DNA of 64,000 nucleotides from Bin5 sp022827195 (GCA_965208275.1 OZ242331.1:248001-312000); one strand, 5' to 3'. Counted from the stretch's first letter, positions 1 through 8,953 are shown. Notes: generated by a model from the letters alone, not told the origin. Program-made: numbers and translations.

Positions 1-851
1 TCCGGCGACAGGTTCTGGAACATGATGATCTTGTCGACATTGGCTTCATGCAGGTAGGGCAGGTCGAGCCAGTAGGGGCGTACCGCTTCGAGCTCGATGT
101 ACTGCGTCTCCTTATACTCGACCAGGCGGAACGGTCCCGAGTGTACGTCCGAGTGGGCGTTCCAGGGGTGGGCCTCGATTTCTTCTGTCGAGGTGCTGTG
201 TTCGTAGATGTGGGCGGGCGCGATCGAGCGGTAGAGCAGGCGGGCGAAGGTAACATCGGGTTGAACAAGCTGGAAGCGTACGGTGTGGTCGTCGATCACC
301 TCGATGCCGGTGACCTCGTCTGCCGAGCCTTCGGCGAATGCGACATAGCCTTCGATCAGGTTGCCGTCGAGGAAACCCCAGCCTCCGGCCGTCATGTCGA
401 GGAAACCGGGCGTGAGGAAGCGCTCATAGGTCCACTTGACGTCGTGGGCGGTCAGGGGGACGCCGTCGCTCCACTGGGCCGCGGCCGGCAGGTGGAAGGT
501 GACGCTTGTGGCGTCATCACTAACCTCGAAGCTCTCGGCCAGATAGGGGTCCATGCCGCCCGAGGTGTTGTGGATGACGAGGCCGGGCCAGACCAGCTTC
601 ATGGTGTTATGCCAGGCGGTCGTCTCGTAGAACCACAGGGGTGAGAAGTAGGTCGTGCGGCCGCCGGAGCCCTTGTAGCGGATGATGCCGCCCTGGGGAA
701 CGCCGCCTTCGGCCATTTCCGCATCGGCCGCGGGGGCTTCGGTCTCGGGTGCGGCGGGCGCAGCGGGTTGTGCACATGCGGCCGCGGCCACGCTCGCCGC
801 GGTGAATGCTGACACCTTCAAAAACTGCCGGCGAGAAATCCTGTCGTTCAT
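1..851 (-). CDS. Peptide/nickel-type ABC solute-binding lipoprotein, N-terminal part (cut by left edge)
   Basis: This is the N-terminal portion (about 283 codons) of an SBP family 5 extracellular binding protein; the C-terminus lies outside the window. Residues 1-26 form a lipoprotein leader with twin arginines (SRRQFLK, R7-R8) and a lipobox ending at C26 (AAAC), followed by an Ala/Pro/Glu linker. The mature part shows family features such as AESFEVSDDATSVTFHLP and WSDGVPLTAHDVKWTYERF. The ATG at 851 was chosen because GGAGGG lies about 6 nt upstream; that Shine-Dalgarno overlaps an in-frame ATG at 863, which is therefore rejected. It should bind peptides or oligosaccharides outside the membrane. 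Its promoter is at 1144-1172. Partner permeases, if any, lie off the left edge. Confidence 0.9.
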   Translation of the reverse strand, partial: MNDRISRRQFLKVSAFTAASVAAAACAQPAAPAAPETEAPAADAEMAEGGVPQGGIIRYKGSGGRTTYFSPLWFYETTAWHNTMKLVWPGLVIHNTSGGMDPYLAESFEVSDDATSVTFHLPAAAQWSDGVPLTAHDVKWTYERFLTPGFLDMTAGGWGFLDGNLIEGYVAFAEGSADEVTGIEVIDDHTVRFQLVQPDVTFARLLYRSIAPAHIYEHSTSTEEIEAHPWNAHSDVHSGPFRLVEYKETQYIELEAVRPYWLDLPYLHEANVDKIIMFQNLSP

Positions 852-1143
852 CTTGCCCTCCATTTTCTCCTCTCCTTTGCGAGCTGTTCTCAGTTCAGGG
901 ACGGTGAAAGGTGTTTCACGCAAGATATCGCGTCACGTGTCCTGCCAGTGTGCGTCGGAAGGTCTGCCGTTTCAGTGGTTTTCGGGAATCAGATTCGGGA
1001 TGATTGCGGTATTTGCGGCGCTCCCCTCTCCTGTCGTGCGCTGCTGCGCGGCGGGACTCTGCATGAGGGAACTGCGGTCTGCAGATGTTTCGGAACGGAG
1101 CCTGATGACCGAGGACAGCCTTGTCGGTCGACTGTCTGGGCGG

Positions 1144-1172
1144 ATGCTAACATTTATATATCGACTTGTCAA
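1144..1172 (-). promoter_or_regulatory. Sigma70-type promoter for the leftward binding-protein gene
   Basis: Read on the minus strand, TTGACA (1167-1172) is separated by exactly 17 nt from TAGCAT (1144-1149). Transcription would begin near 1137, leaving a 5' leader of about 285 nt before the ATG at 851. The -35 box is 7 nt from the insertion-sequence target duplication. The 852-1143 leader holds no convincing gene. Confidence 0.65.
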
Positions 1173-1179
1173 CGCGCGA

Positions 1180-1187
1180 TTCGGGGG
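1180..1187. repeat. Left 8-bp target-site duplication of the insertion sequence
   Basis: TTCGGGGG directly abuts the left inverted repeat and is repeated exactly at 2643-2650, next to the right inverted repeat. Two perfect 8-bp copies flanking matched inverted repeats define the insertion boundaries. Confidence 0.85.
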
Positions 1188-1209
1188 GGGTGCATCCGAG
1201 ATTTTTGCG
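1188..1209 (+). repeat. Left terminal inverted repeat of the IS
   Basis: The 22-bp left end begins GGGTGCATCC and ends ATTTTTGCG. It matches the reverse complement of 2621-2642 at 19 of 22 positions. Confidence 0.85.
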
Positions 1210-1270
1210 AGAGGGAGAGAGTTGTAGACTGAAGGGAGGGAAGAGGGAAGTTAAAGGGAGGGGGTTCGAG

Positions 1271-2618
1271 ATGGACAAGGAAAAGGCGAAGGCGAAGTTT
1301 ATGGGGGATGCGGAAGCAGTATTTGAGCGGATGTGGTCGTGGGGTGCAGAGCACTCGCAGGCAACGTTGGACGAGATAGCGGCGGAGTTGGTGCCATTGC
1401 GCCAGGAGTTGATGGGGGAATTGCTGGGGGAATTGGCGCAGCAACATGGGGATGGGCGGTATGAAGAGGTGGTCTGTTCTGCGTGTGGGGAGAAGATGAA
1501 GTCGAGTGGACGGCGGAGGCGGAAGGTGTTACACGCCGAAGGGGAGGTGAAAATCAAGCGGGGCTATCACCGTTGTCCGCAATGTGGGCAGGGGATTTTC
1601 CCCCCTGGATCGAAGGCTCCATCTGACGCGGCGTAGCTGGACGCCGGCGACGATAGCGCAAGCGCTGCGGATGAGCGTAGAGATACCCTCCTATGAGCGG
1701 GCTGCGGCGCAGTTTAGCGAGTTGACGCATGTTGGTCTGTCCAAGAGTAGTCTCCAGGAGTTGGTCAAAGCGTATGGCGGGCAACTGGTAGAGCGTCAGG
1801 CGGAAGAAGCGCAGGCTACGATGGAGATGCCGAGTAAGGAGACTGGGGAGGTCAGGCGCGAGATACCGGAGCCGCCGAGCGAGGCGATGAACATCTCGAT
1901 GGATGGGGCGATGGTCCATATTCGAGGCGAAGGATGGAAAGAGGTGAAAGCGGTAGCCGTGTCGGCGATACGGCATCTGGTTGATAGGGTGACAGGCAAA
2001 GTAACCACCCTGTTAAGCGAGCACAGTTATCGGGCCGGGTTGTGGGATGCGAGCGAATTTTGTCAGCAGCAGTGGGCCGAAGCCTGTCGTCGGGGCGTGG
2101 AGAAGGCCGGCTATCTGAGCAGTGTCAACGACGGCGCAGCCTGGATCTGGAACATCGTGCGCATGTGTTATGGCAACTGTGTCGAAATCATCGACTGGTG
2201 GCACGCTGTCGAAAAGCTGTGGCTGATCGCCCAGCACCGCTTCGGTGCGGAAACAGAGGAGGCGACAGCATGGGTCTCTGCGCAGAAGCAACTCTTAATC
2301 GAGGGCAGCCTGCGCCAACTTGTGCGTAACATCCGCCTGCTTTACCCCAGAGGAAATGCTCTGCCCGACTCGGTGCGCAACGCAACGCACTATCTCTTCC
2401 ATAATCGCAGACGTATGCGTTACCGGCTCTTCCGCCAAGCAGGCTATCCCATCGGCAGCGGCACGGTCGAGTCAGCTTGTAAACTGGTCGTTCAACAACG
2501 TCTCAAACAGTCCGGCATGCGCTGGTCTCGTAATGGCGCTCAAGCTATGCTCGCACTACGCGCTACGCTTCTTAGCCACCCCCTTCACCTTTCACTCTCA
2601 CACATCGGTCTCGTCTGA
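1271..2618 (+). CDS. IS transposase (ISKra4-like, DDE), read in two frames with a +1 shift
   Basis: The first frame begins at ATG 1271 behind a GGAGGGG stretch and encodes a helical N-terminus, then a CSACG and a CPQCG pair (zinc-finger-like). It would stop at 1636. The second frame, entered near 1602-1606, runs to 2618 and holds the catalytic core: Asp in ISMDGAMVH, Asp in VNDGAAW and Glu in GTVESACK. Joining the frames at the six-C run (1600-1605) restores the expected CGQGIFPLD segment. The join needs a +1 shift, either programmed slippage on CCC-CCT or one extra C that inactivates the gene. Sequence error in the homopolymer cannot be excluded. The protein would cut and move the element. 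Confidence 0.8.
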
Positions 2619-2620
2619 AA

Positions 2621-2642
2621 CGCAAAAATCCTGGATACACCC
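2621..2642 (-). repeat. Right terminal inverted repeat of the IS
   Basis: The 22-bp right end reads, as reverse complement, GGGTGTATCC and so on to ATTTTTGCG. It lies 2 nt after the transposase stop codon. Confidence 0.85.
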
Positions 2643-2650
2643 TTCGGGGG
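2643..2650. repeat. Right 8-bp target-site duplication of the insertion sequence
   Basis: TTCGGGGG is the exact copy of 1180-1187. Confidence 0.85.
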
Positions 2651-2665
2651 ACGGAATTGGGTCTA

Positions 2666-2694
2666 TTGCGGTTTGGTCTGCGGTCAAATATACT
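2666..2694 (+). promoter_or_regulatory. Candidate promoter for the PhyH gene at 2965
   Basis: TTGCGG (2666-2671), a 17-nt spacer and TATACT (2689-2694) form a plausible sigma70 promoter 16 nt outside the IS target duplication. It would give a leader of about 265 nt before ATG 2965. No other gene is seen in 2651-2964. Confidence 0.45.
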
Positions 2695-2964
2695 GCTTTT
2701 AGTTTTCAGCAGACCCCTAGGTAAAATCGGGTGTGTGAGGTCCCGCTTCGCGTGTGGTTGCGGCCAGTCTTCGTCCTCGATTGCATTTCGGCGAACGCCG
2801 GCCCTGAGGCGCCGGGAGACGAACTGCAAGGGGCCCGTGGGTAGGGAGAGTGCAGAGCGGCGGCAAATGGCGTGAAGAGGAGAGGAAAAGGGTCTTGGTG
2901 TGGATTGCCCGTGGTCTTGCGTTTCTTTGGCGGAGCAAGTAGGAGCTAGCCTAGGGAGGAACGG

Positions 2965-4002
2965 ATGCCTGGTTCGACTTTCACCCCATTTGAGTTTTCC
3001 GACCACGAGAATGAGGATGCCGCGGCCCTGCAGGAGAGGTTCGCGCAGTCAGGCTATCTGTTTTTCAGGGATCTGATCGACCGCGTCCGCATCGAAGAGG
3101 TACGCGACCGCGTCATCGGCGCACTCAAGGCCCACGGCTTCGTGAACGAGGAGGCAACGTCGGAGCCGACCTGGTCCGGCAAGTGGCCGGAGACGAACGA
3201 ACTGTCGCCGGACGGCGCGGTCACGGCCGACATTGTGGCGCTGGGCGTGTTGGAAGAGCTGGCGCGGGCGCCTGAACTGATGGAGCTGCTGGGCAGGGTG
3301 CTCGGCGGCGAGGTCTTCTGCTGGCTGGACAACAAAACGCGCATCCGCATGATGCTGAGCGGCAAGAAGAGCATGCAGTCGGCCGACGGCCCCAAGTTTT
3401 CGTTCACGACGCCGGGCCACCAGGACTACTACTTCTTCCGGCCGGTCGAGTTCTGCACCGTCTGGATCCCGCTGATGGATATCGACGAGACCGTCGGCGG
3501 GCTGGCGCTGGGCAAGGGCTCGAAGCACGAAGGGCTGCACGAAGTCTGGTGGAAGGGCAAGGACTACCTCGGCGTGGCCGAGAGCCCTGTGCAGGCGGAA
3601 GAGTGGCGCGCCGACGGCGGCGTGGTCGTGGCCGGCACCGTCAAAGGGGGCAATGAAGGACGGGCGTGGCTGCGTTCCGATTTCAGGATGGGCGATGCGC
3701 TGATCTTCCACCCGCTGATGATGCACGCCGGCATCGCCAACGACTCCGACATGGTCAGGATTTCGGCCGACTTCCGCTACCAGAAGCAGGGGACGCAGAC
3801 ACACTGGGAGTCGCATACCGACATGGTGGAGTCTGTGCGCTATTTCGGTGAGGTCTTCCGATGCCTGGACGATCTTGGCGTCGAGCCCGGCGGCGTCTAC
3901 GAGAGAGTGTGGGAGACGCTGCGGCTGGAGGGACCGGGCCAGCAGGCGCACTATTCGGTGGCGGCGCGGGTGGAAGAGGTCCTGGGGCAGATGGCGGGCT
4001 GA
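2965..4002 (+). CDS. Phytanoyl-CoA dioxygenase (PhyH) family oxygenase
   Basis: A 345-residue non-heme Fe(II)/2-oxoglutarate oxygenase. The iron triad is visible as H152-x-D154 (GHQDYYFF) and H254 (MMHAG); R265 (MVRIS) is the likely 2-oxoglutarate anchor. The double-stranded beta-helix segment VWIPLMDIDETVGGL lies between them. ATG 2965 follows GGGAGGA at good spacing. It starts a run of small-molecule enzymes (dehydrogenase, deacetylase, cysteine hydrolase, more PhyH), so it probably hydroxylates a metabolite of that pathway. The substrate cannot be read from the sequence. This protein is longer than, and distinct from, the PhyH genes at 6894, 7796 and 15033. Confidence 0.88.
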   Translation: MPGSTFTPFEFSDHENEDAAALQERFAQSGYLFFRDLIDRVRIEEVRDRVIGALKAHGFVNEEATSEPTWSGKWPETNELSPDGAVTADIVALGVLEELARAPELMELLGRVLGGEVFCWLDNKTRIRMMLSGKKSMQSADGPKFSFTTPGHQDYYFFRPVEFCTVWIPLMDIDETVGGLALGKGSKHEGLHEVWWKGKDYLGVAESPVQAEEWRADGGVVVAGTVKGGNEGRAWLRSDFRMGDALIFHPLMMHAGIANDSDMVRISADFRYQKQGTQTHWESHTDMVESVRYFGEVFRCLDDLGVEPGGVYERVWETLRLEGPGQQAHYSVAARVEEVLGQMAG

Positions 4003-4047
4003 CGGTCGATATTCTTCCTTCAACGACAACCGGCAGGGGAAAGGCCT

Positions 4048-5184
4048 GTGACCAGACCGATACGAATGGCATTTGTTGGCCTGGGTAGCTGCCTGCAGAC
4101 GATGTTCGGGCCCGTGTTGCGGCTGGCTGAAGGTCTGGAAGTGGTCGCGGTTGTAGACAGCAGCGCGGAGAGGCTGGTTGAGGCGCGTGAGATGTACGGC
4201 CTGGACAACGGCTACCTCTCGCTGGATGAGTGCCTGGAAAAGGAGGAGCTGGACGCGGCCCTGATCGGGACGCCGGTATTCGAACACGTCGGCCACGCGG
4301 TCGCCTGCGCCGAACGGGGCGTGCACGTGCTGCTGGAGAAGCCGATGGCGCGCTCGCCGCGCGAGTGTGATGAAATCATCGACGCGCACGCGAAGGCGGG
4401 CACCGTGCTGATGATGGCCTTCATGAAGCGCTTCAACCGTTCGATGCGCAAGGTGACGGAGTTGATCGAGGGCGGCGCAATCGGCGCGGTGATGGGCATC
4501 CGCCACAACTGGGACTGGGGCCCGGACGAGAGCGGCTGGGTCGACCCGGGCTGGCGCGGTTCGGTACGGACGTGGGGCGGCCAGTGGCAGGACCACGGCT
4601 CGCACAGCGTGAACCTGTCGCAGTGGTGGGCCGGCCCGATCCGGTCGGTGACGGCGTTCTTCGATATCACGGGACCCTACCCGGAGGTCGAGAACGACTA
4701 CATCGTCGTCTGCACGCACGAATCAGGCGCGCGGAGCACGCACGCGGCGACGCGCTATTTTCACCGCCGCGGCGAGGAGCGCTACCTCGTCTTCGGCGAG
4801 ACGGGCACAGTCGAGACGAGACACGAAGCCGATGTCTTCCGCTACACGACGCCCCACGAGATCAGGCTGCACCGCTATGGAAGGGTGGAGGAGAACCACA
4901 GGCCGAAACACAGCCGCAACTGGCAGGTGGAGAGCGAGTTGCATAGCCAGTACAAGGTCGAGCTTGAGCATTTCGTGGCGTGCGTGCGCAACGGCAAGTC
5001 GCCGATGACGGACGGAGCGATGGGGCGGGCCGCGGTCGAGGTGACGAGCGCGGCCTATCTGTCGGCGCTCGAGCGGCGCGAGGTAACGCTGCCGCTGACC
5101 GAGGAGCCGGACTACGAATACTTCTTCCGTCATGTTGCGCCGCAACGGACGCCGGCGCGCTATGCCGGTCAGGTGCGGACCTGA
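4048..5184 (+). CDS. Gfo/Idh/MocA family NAD(P)-dependent oxidoreductase
   Basis: A 378-residue dehydrogenase with an N-terminal Rossmann fold (FVGLGSC, residues 9-15) and the family signature EKP at 97-99. The C-terminal alpha/beta domain shows DHGSHSVNLSQWW, carrying the usual active-site His. Such enzymes oxidise or reduce a hydroxyl/keto group of sugars, inositols or related rings with NAD(P). The start is GTG 4048, 45 nt after the PhyH stop, with a purine-rich AGGGGAAAGG upstream, so it is probably co-transcribed. Substrate is unknown. It could act on the product of the preceding oxygenase. Confidence 0.9.
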   Translation: MTRPIRMAFVGLGSCLQTMFGPVLRLAEGLEVVAVVDSSAERLVEAREMYGLDNGYLSLDECLEKEELDAALIGTPVFEHVGHAVACAERGVHVLLEKPMARSPRECDEIIDAHAKAGTVLMMAFMKRFNRSMRKVTELIEGGAIGAVMGIRHNWDWGPDESGWVDPGWRGSVRTWGGQWQDHGSHSVNLSQWWAGPIRSVTAFFDITGPYPEVENDYIVVCTHESGARSTHAATRYFHRRGEERYLVFGETGTVETRHEADVFRYTTPHEIRLHRYGRVEENHRPKHSRNWQVESELHSQYKVELEHFVACVRNGKSPMTDGAMGRAAVEVTSAAYLSALERREVTLPLTEEPDYEYFFRHVAPQRTPARYAGQVRT

Positions 5185-5248
5185 ACGTTGCCAACCCATG
5201 CCGGCGCGGGCAGCGCGCCCGGCTACACCGCTTGAGGAGAGATGATCG

Positions 5249-6112
5249 ATGGCTGAACCCCTGCGAATCCTTTCTGTCGGCGCGCATCCGGCCGACATTT
5301 TCGACCAGTCGGGTGGCACGATGGCGCATCACGCGGCGCGCGGCGACTATGTCGGCTGCGTCGTTCTGACGCACGGCGCGCGCGTGCATGACAAGGTGAT
5401 CAGCGACGAGATGCACCACCGCAGCGAAGTGCCCGAGGCCGACGAGCTCCAGTCGCTGATGGCGGAGCGTTCCGACGTCAAGGCCGGGGAGGCGGTCAGG
5501 GCCTGCAACCTGCTGGGCGTGGAGGACGTCTATTTCTTCGGCGCGGATGACGCCGTCCTGCTCGTCACCGATGAACTCGTGCGGCGGCTGGCGCGGCTGT
5601 TCCGGCAGCTCAAGCCGGACCTGGTCCTGACCCACTTTCCCAAGGAGGGCGACGGCCTGACGAACGCGCACGCGACGGCCGGGCAGATTGTGCTGCATGC
5701 GATGGCGCTGGCGGGCGGCGTCGACCCGGGCGACCGCAACCCGCCGCACAAGGCGGCGCAGGTCTTCTTTTTCGGAACTGGCGCGGCCGCGATCCCGCGC
5801 TCTGTGTGGCAGTCAGAGGGCGGATACTACAACGACCTCTTCATCGACATTACCGACGTAGTCGATAAGAAGCTGGCCGCGCTCGACTGCCTGGTCAGCC
5901 AGGGGTACGGCGGCGCCTACGCGCGCAAGCGCATCGAGACGAGCGACGGCGCCTTCGGCATGGCCGGCGGCGTCGCCTATGCCGAGGGGTTCATCAAGCT
6001 GAACGCGGAGACGCATGACTTCCTGCCTGTGACCCCGCGGGCGATGGCCGCGGCGCGTGCGTCCGACCATGAGCTGATTGAGGAGAGGTCGTACCGGGTT
6101 CGGGTCGATTAG
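5249..6112 (+). CDS. PIG-L/LmbE-type zinc deacetylase
   Basis: A 287-residue PIG-L family protein. The metal motif near the N-terminus is GAHPADIFDQSGG (H13, D16; most members have HPDDE), and the second metal/active region is FPKEGDGLTNAHATAG. Family members remove N-acetyl or related acyl groups from amino sugars and glycolipids. GAGGAGA lies about 8 nt before ATG 5249. It follows the Gfo/Idh gene by 64 nt. The departures from HPDDE and HxxH leave the exact chemistry open, but the fold assignment is firm. Confidence 0.85.
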   Translation: MAEPLRILSVGAHPADIFDQSGGTMAHHAARGDYVGCVVLTHGARVHDKVISDEMHHRSEVPEADELQSLMAERSDVKAGEAVRACNLLGVEDVYFFGADDAVLLVTDELVRRLARLFRQLKPDLVLTHFPKEGDGLTNAHATAGQIVLHAMALAGGVDPGDRNPPHKAAQVFFFGTGAAAIPRSVWQSEGGYYNDLFIDITDVVDKKLAALDCLVSQGYGGAYARKRIETSDGAFGMAGGVAYAEGFIKLNAETHDFLPVTPRAMAAARASDHELIEERSYRVRVD

Positions 6113-6157
6113 GCGGCGGCCTATGGCCGTGCAGGGACTGACCGGAGGGCGTAAGGC

Positions 6158-6835
6158 ATGAAACGTGTCATCGGCGTCGACGTGCTGACGACAGTCGAGG
6201 AGCTGGCGGCGCCGGACAGGACGGCGGTGCTGGTGATCGACGTTCAAAACGCCTGCTTTAACTCGGTCGCCGGTTTTGAGGGCAACGGCGCCGGCGGGGA
6301 TGCGGAGATCGCCAACATGACGCCGATCATTCCCAGGATCGGGCGGCTGCTGGCGGCGGCACGGGAAAGAGGCGTCCTCATCGCCTACACGGAGTTTGTT
6401 CACCGCAACAGGCTGAGCGTGACGCTGATGGACGGCCCCAACAACTACTGCGTGCGCGACAACCCGGACCAGCCCGACGTGGTCGAAGGCAGTTGGGAGG
6501 CGCGCACCGTTGACGAACTGGCGCCGCAGGAAGGCGACGTCGTCATCACCAAAAGCCGGGGCAGCGCCTTCTATCAGACTCCGCTCGACAGTATTCTGAA
6601 GGCGCGCGGCATTGGAACCGTGCTGCTGACGGGCGTGCTGAGCGCGGGTTGTGTGCTGTTCACGGCCGCGGACGCCATGCACCACGGCTACTACCCGCTG
6701 GTCGTGCGCGACTGCGCGGCCTCCTATTCGCTGGAGGCGCACAGGCAGGCGCTGAACTGGATGGAGACGCAGTTTCCAGTCTTCGACCTGGGCACGGTGC
6801 TGGCGGTCTGGGAGGGGCAGGAACGGGAGAGTTGA
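6158..6835 (+). CDS. Isochorismatase-like cysteine hydrolase
   Basis: A 225-residue member of the isochorismatase/nicotinamidase superfamily. The catalytic triad is seen as D28 (VLVIDVQNA), K132 (ITKSRGSAF) and C165 (SAGCVLFTAADA). Members hydrolyse amides, ureido groups or vinyl ethers. ATG 6158 follows GGAGGGCGTAAGGC. It lies 45 nt after the deacetylase and before two PhyH genes in the same direction, so it probably belongs to the same catabolic unit. An amide or carbamoyl substrate is likely, but not shown. Confidence 0.9.
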   Translation: MKRVIGVDVLTTVEELAAPDRTAVLVIDVQNACFNSVAGFEGNGAGGDAEIANMTPIIPRIGRLLAAARERGVLIAYTEFVHRNRLSVTLMDGPNNYCVRDNPDQPDVVEGSWEARTVDELAPQEGDVVITKSRGSAFYQTPLDSILKARGIGTVLLTGVLSAGCVLFTAADAMHHGYYPLVVRDCAASYSLEAHRQALNWMETQFPVFDLGTVLAVWEGQERES

Positions 6836-6893
6836 ATGCGCGGCAATTGCGGGGTTCCCGGTGCGCTCATAATACATATCAGAGGAGGCTGCC

Positions 6894-7709
6894 ATGGTTG
6901 CTACCTGTGAGAACGTGGACTTTGAACTCAAGCTGGATGAGTTCAAGATCAACGGGTACGTTGTTTTCGAAGACATGATCCCGCACGAAAAGCTGGACCG
7001 GATTCGCGAGGCCTTCATGCCGCTGGTCGAGCACATCAAGGCGCGCGACACCGAGGTTACCGACGTCGAGACCGGCGACGTGCGCGTCGGTATGGGGCGG
7101 CAGCAGTTCAAGAACCGCTACACGGTGACAATTCCGTGGGTCGAGCCGTTCGCCGACCCGGAGATCTACGAGCATCCGGTGATGCTCGAATTCCTCGACC
7201 GCTACTGGGGGACCGACGAGTACGTGATCTCCTGCTACCACTCGAACAATCCCTATCCCGGCAGCGAGATGCAGCCCTGGCACCGCGATACGGGGCTGGC
7301 CAGGTTCATTCCGCACGTCGGCCTGGAGAACTGTCCGGTGGTGGGCGTGAAGTTTCCGCTGGCCGACACGTCGGAGGAGAACGGCAGCATCGAGGTGCTG
7401 CCCAGCACACAGTACCTGGCGGACCCGAGCATGGAGGGCCGTTACAACGAGGTGCTGCTGCGCGGCAGTTTTCCGTCGGCGCAGCGACTGAACCTGAAGA
7501 AGGGCTCGATGTGGGTGCAGGACGTGCGTATGCTGCACCGGGGCACACCCAACCGCACGGACACGGTGCGCCCGGAGTTGGTCGTCTGCTACTGCCGCTC
7601 CTGGTTCAGCATCGCGCAGACCGTCGAAATGCCCTGTACGACCTATCACGCCCTTTCGGACCGGGGCCAGAGGATGCTGCACCGGCGCAGGCCGGTCGAC
7701 TGGGACTGA
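6894..7709 (+). CDS. PhyH-family dioxygenase (short subfamily, copy 1)
   Basis: A 271-residue Fe(II)/2-oxoglutarate oxygenase with H130-x-D132 (PWHRDTG) and a distal His at 215 (MLHRGTPNR), followed by RPELVV. AGAGGAGG precedes ATG 6894. It shares with the genes at 7796 and 15033 the N-terminal block INGY(V/A)VFED, the dimer IREAF region, FxLDRYWGT, YHSNNPYPGSE and EENGS(I/F)E. All three are therefore close paralogs and probably act on related substrates. The gene begins 58 nt after the cysteine hydrolase. Confidence 0.9.
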   Translation: MVATCENVDFELKLDEFKINGYVVFEDMIPHEKLDRIREAFMPLVEHIKARDTEVTDVETGDVRVGMGRQQFKNRYTVTIPWVEPFADPEIYEHPVMLEFLDRYWGTDEYVISCYHSNNPYPGSEMQPWHRDTGLARFIPHVGLENCPVVGVKFPLADTSEENGSIEVLPSTQYLADPSMEGRYNEVLLRGSFPSAQRLNLKKGSMWVQDVRMLHRGTPNRTDTVRPELVVCYCRSWFSIAQTVEMPCTTYHALSDRGQRMLHRRRPVDWD

Positions 7710-7795
7710 GGCTTTGCCGGAACGAACGTAAGGTGTATGCCTGAGTTCAATCTATCGAGTTGGACCGTGAGCCGCACAAGCAAAGGAGGGTTGAG

Positions 7796-8581
7796 ATGGG
7801 CCTGACGGCCGGCTACGACATCGACCAGAAGATGCAGGAGTGGCGCATCAACGGCTTCGTCGTTTTTGAGGACATGATCTCGCACGAGAAGATTGACCGC
7901 ATTCGCGAGGCGTGGATACCGGTGCGCGACGAGGACATCGAGCGGCAGGGGGACTATCCCTTTCGGGGCTTCCGGCGTTACAACGTGCGGGTGCCGTTCA
8001 CGCGCCCCTTTGTGGATCCGGAAATCTTCGAGCACCCGGCGCTGGTTGCCTTCCTCGATCGGGCGATGGGGCCGGACTACGTCTGGTCGCACTTCGATTC
8101 GAACATCCCGCTGCCGGGGACGGACTACCAGACCTGGCACCGTGACGGCCAGGTCGCGCTCTATCCCGGCGTCAAGACGCCTGCGCTCGCGGTCGGGGTG
8201 AAGTTTCCGCTGGTGGACACGAACGAGGAGAACGGCAGTTTCGAGGTGATGCCGGGCACGCAGTACATCGCCGACGAAGACCTGCTGACCGACTTGGACA
8301 ATGTTTTCGGCGCCGGCGAAAACCGGATCGGTACCTACTATCCCACGCGGCTGAATCTGAAAAAGGGCTCGCTCTGGGTGCAGGACGGGCGCGCGTTTCA
8401 CCGCGGCACGCCCAACCGGTCGGATGAAGTCCGGGATGAGCTGTGCATGGGGATGTGTAAGCCGTGGCTTTTCAGCGGCTGGCAGCACGAGTTCACCGAG
8501 GGCCATCTGCCGCGCGAGCTGTGGGAGAGCCTTTCCGACCACGGTAAGCAGGTGCTGCGCTGGCAGCGCATACGGGACTAA
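7796..8581 (+). CDS. PhyH-family dioxygenase (short subfamily, copy 2)
   Basis: A 261-residue paralog of the preceding gene with H115-x-D117 (TWHRDGQ) and distal H202 (AFHRGTPNR). ATG 7796 was chosen because AGGAGG (7784-7789) lies 6 nt upstream; an in-frame TTG at 7760 would add 12 residues with no ribosome site. It lacks about 10 residues between the N-terminal helix and the first strand compared with copies 1 and 3. It is the last gene before the transporter promoter region. Confidence 0.9.
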   Translation: MGLTAGYDIDQKMQEWRINGFVVFEDMISHEKIDRIREAWIPVRDEDIERQGDYPFRGFRRYNVRVPFTRPFVDPEIFEHPALVAFLDRAMGPDYVWSHFDSNIPLPGTDYQTWHRDGQVALYPGVKTPALAVGVKFPLVDTNEENGSFEVMPGTQYIADEDLLTDLDNVFGAGENRIGTYYPTRLNLKKGSLWVQDGRAFHRGTPNRSDEVRDELCMGMCKPWLFSGWQHEFTEGHLPRELWESLSDHGKQVLRWQRIRD

Positions 8582-8632
8582 AGTCTTTCGCGGGAACCTG
8601 CGAATGCCTTCAAAAGGATGTTTTTTTGTTGG

Positions 8633-8661
8633 TTGACGAACTCCAACTCTCGTGGTACGGT
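8633..8661 (+). promoter_or_regulatory. Candidate promoter of the first sugar ABC operon
   Basis: TTGACG (8633-8638), a 17-nt spacer and TACGGT (8656-8661). It would produce a leader of about 290 nt before ATG 8954. The 8582-8953 gap holds no gene I can support. AAGGAGG lies just before the binding-protein start. Confidence 0.5.
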
Positions 8662-8953
8662 AGCCGCTATTGGAAGCTGGCGAATACGGCAGTAGCCGGA
8701 CTCCGACCTCAGACAAAGTCTCACGAAACACGCGGTCGTGCATACTGCCCCGGACGCTGACGCCGAAATGGGCCGGGTGGCGTGTAAACCCCTTTTCCCG
8801 CACGCGGTCCCATCAGAATCGGGTCGAAAGGAGGGTGCCAGGCGACGAACTACGCTTGTCTCAGTGTGAGAGCTGTCTGTTCCATTCCTCGTTGCATACA
8901 ATTCAGAGCGTAGTGTCTGCAGACAATCTGTACCATGATAAGGAGGCAGGATC

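Larger units (their letters stand above)
1188..2642 (+). mobile_element. Complete insertion sequence, ISKra4-like, about 1455 bp
   Basis: The element is bounded by 22-bp imperfect terminal inverted repeats (1188-1209 and 2621-2642; 19 of 22 positions agree) and an 8-bp target duplication. It carries one transposase gene split between two frames. The family call rests on the transposase: a paired CxxC zinc-finger region, the IFPLD segment, and DDE-type motifs ending in SGTVESACK. Codon use is more AT-tolerant than in neighbouring genes. It lies between two divergent promoters, and both gene sets remain intact around it, which fits a fairly recent insertion. Confidence 0.9.

Noticed and set aside
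3049..4719. Long antisense open frame (556 codons) opposite the PhyH and Gfo/Idh genes
   Set aside because: It crosses two well-supported genes, has Arg/His/Ala-rich shadow composition and no family motif. The same holds for long antisense frames at 12258-13886, 5813-7111 and 54492-56021.
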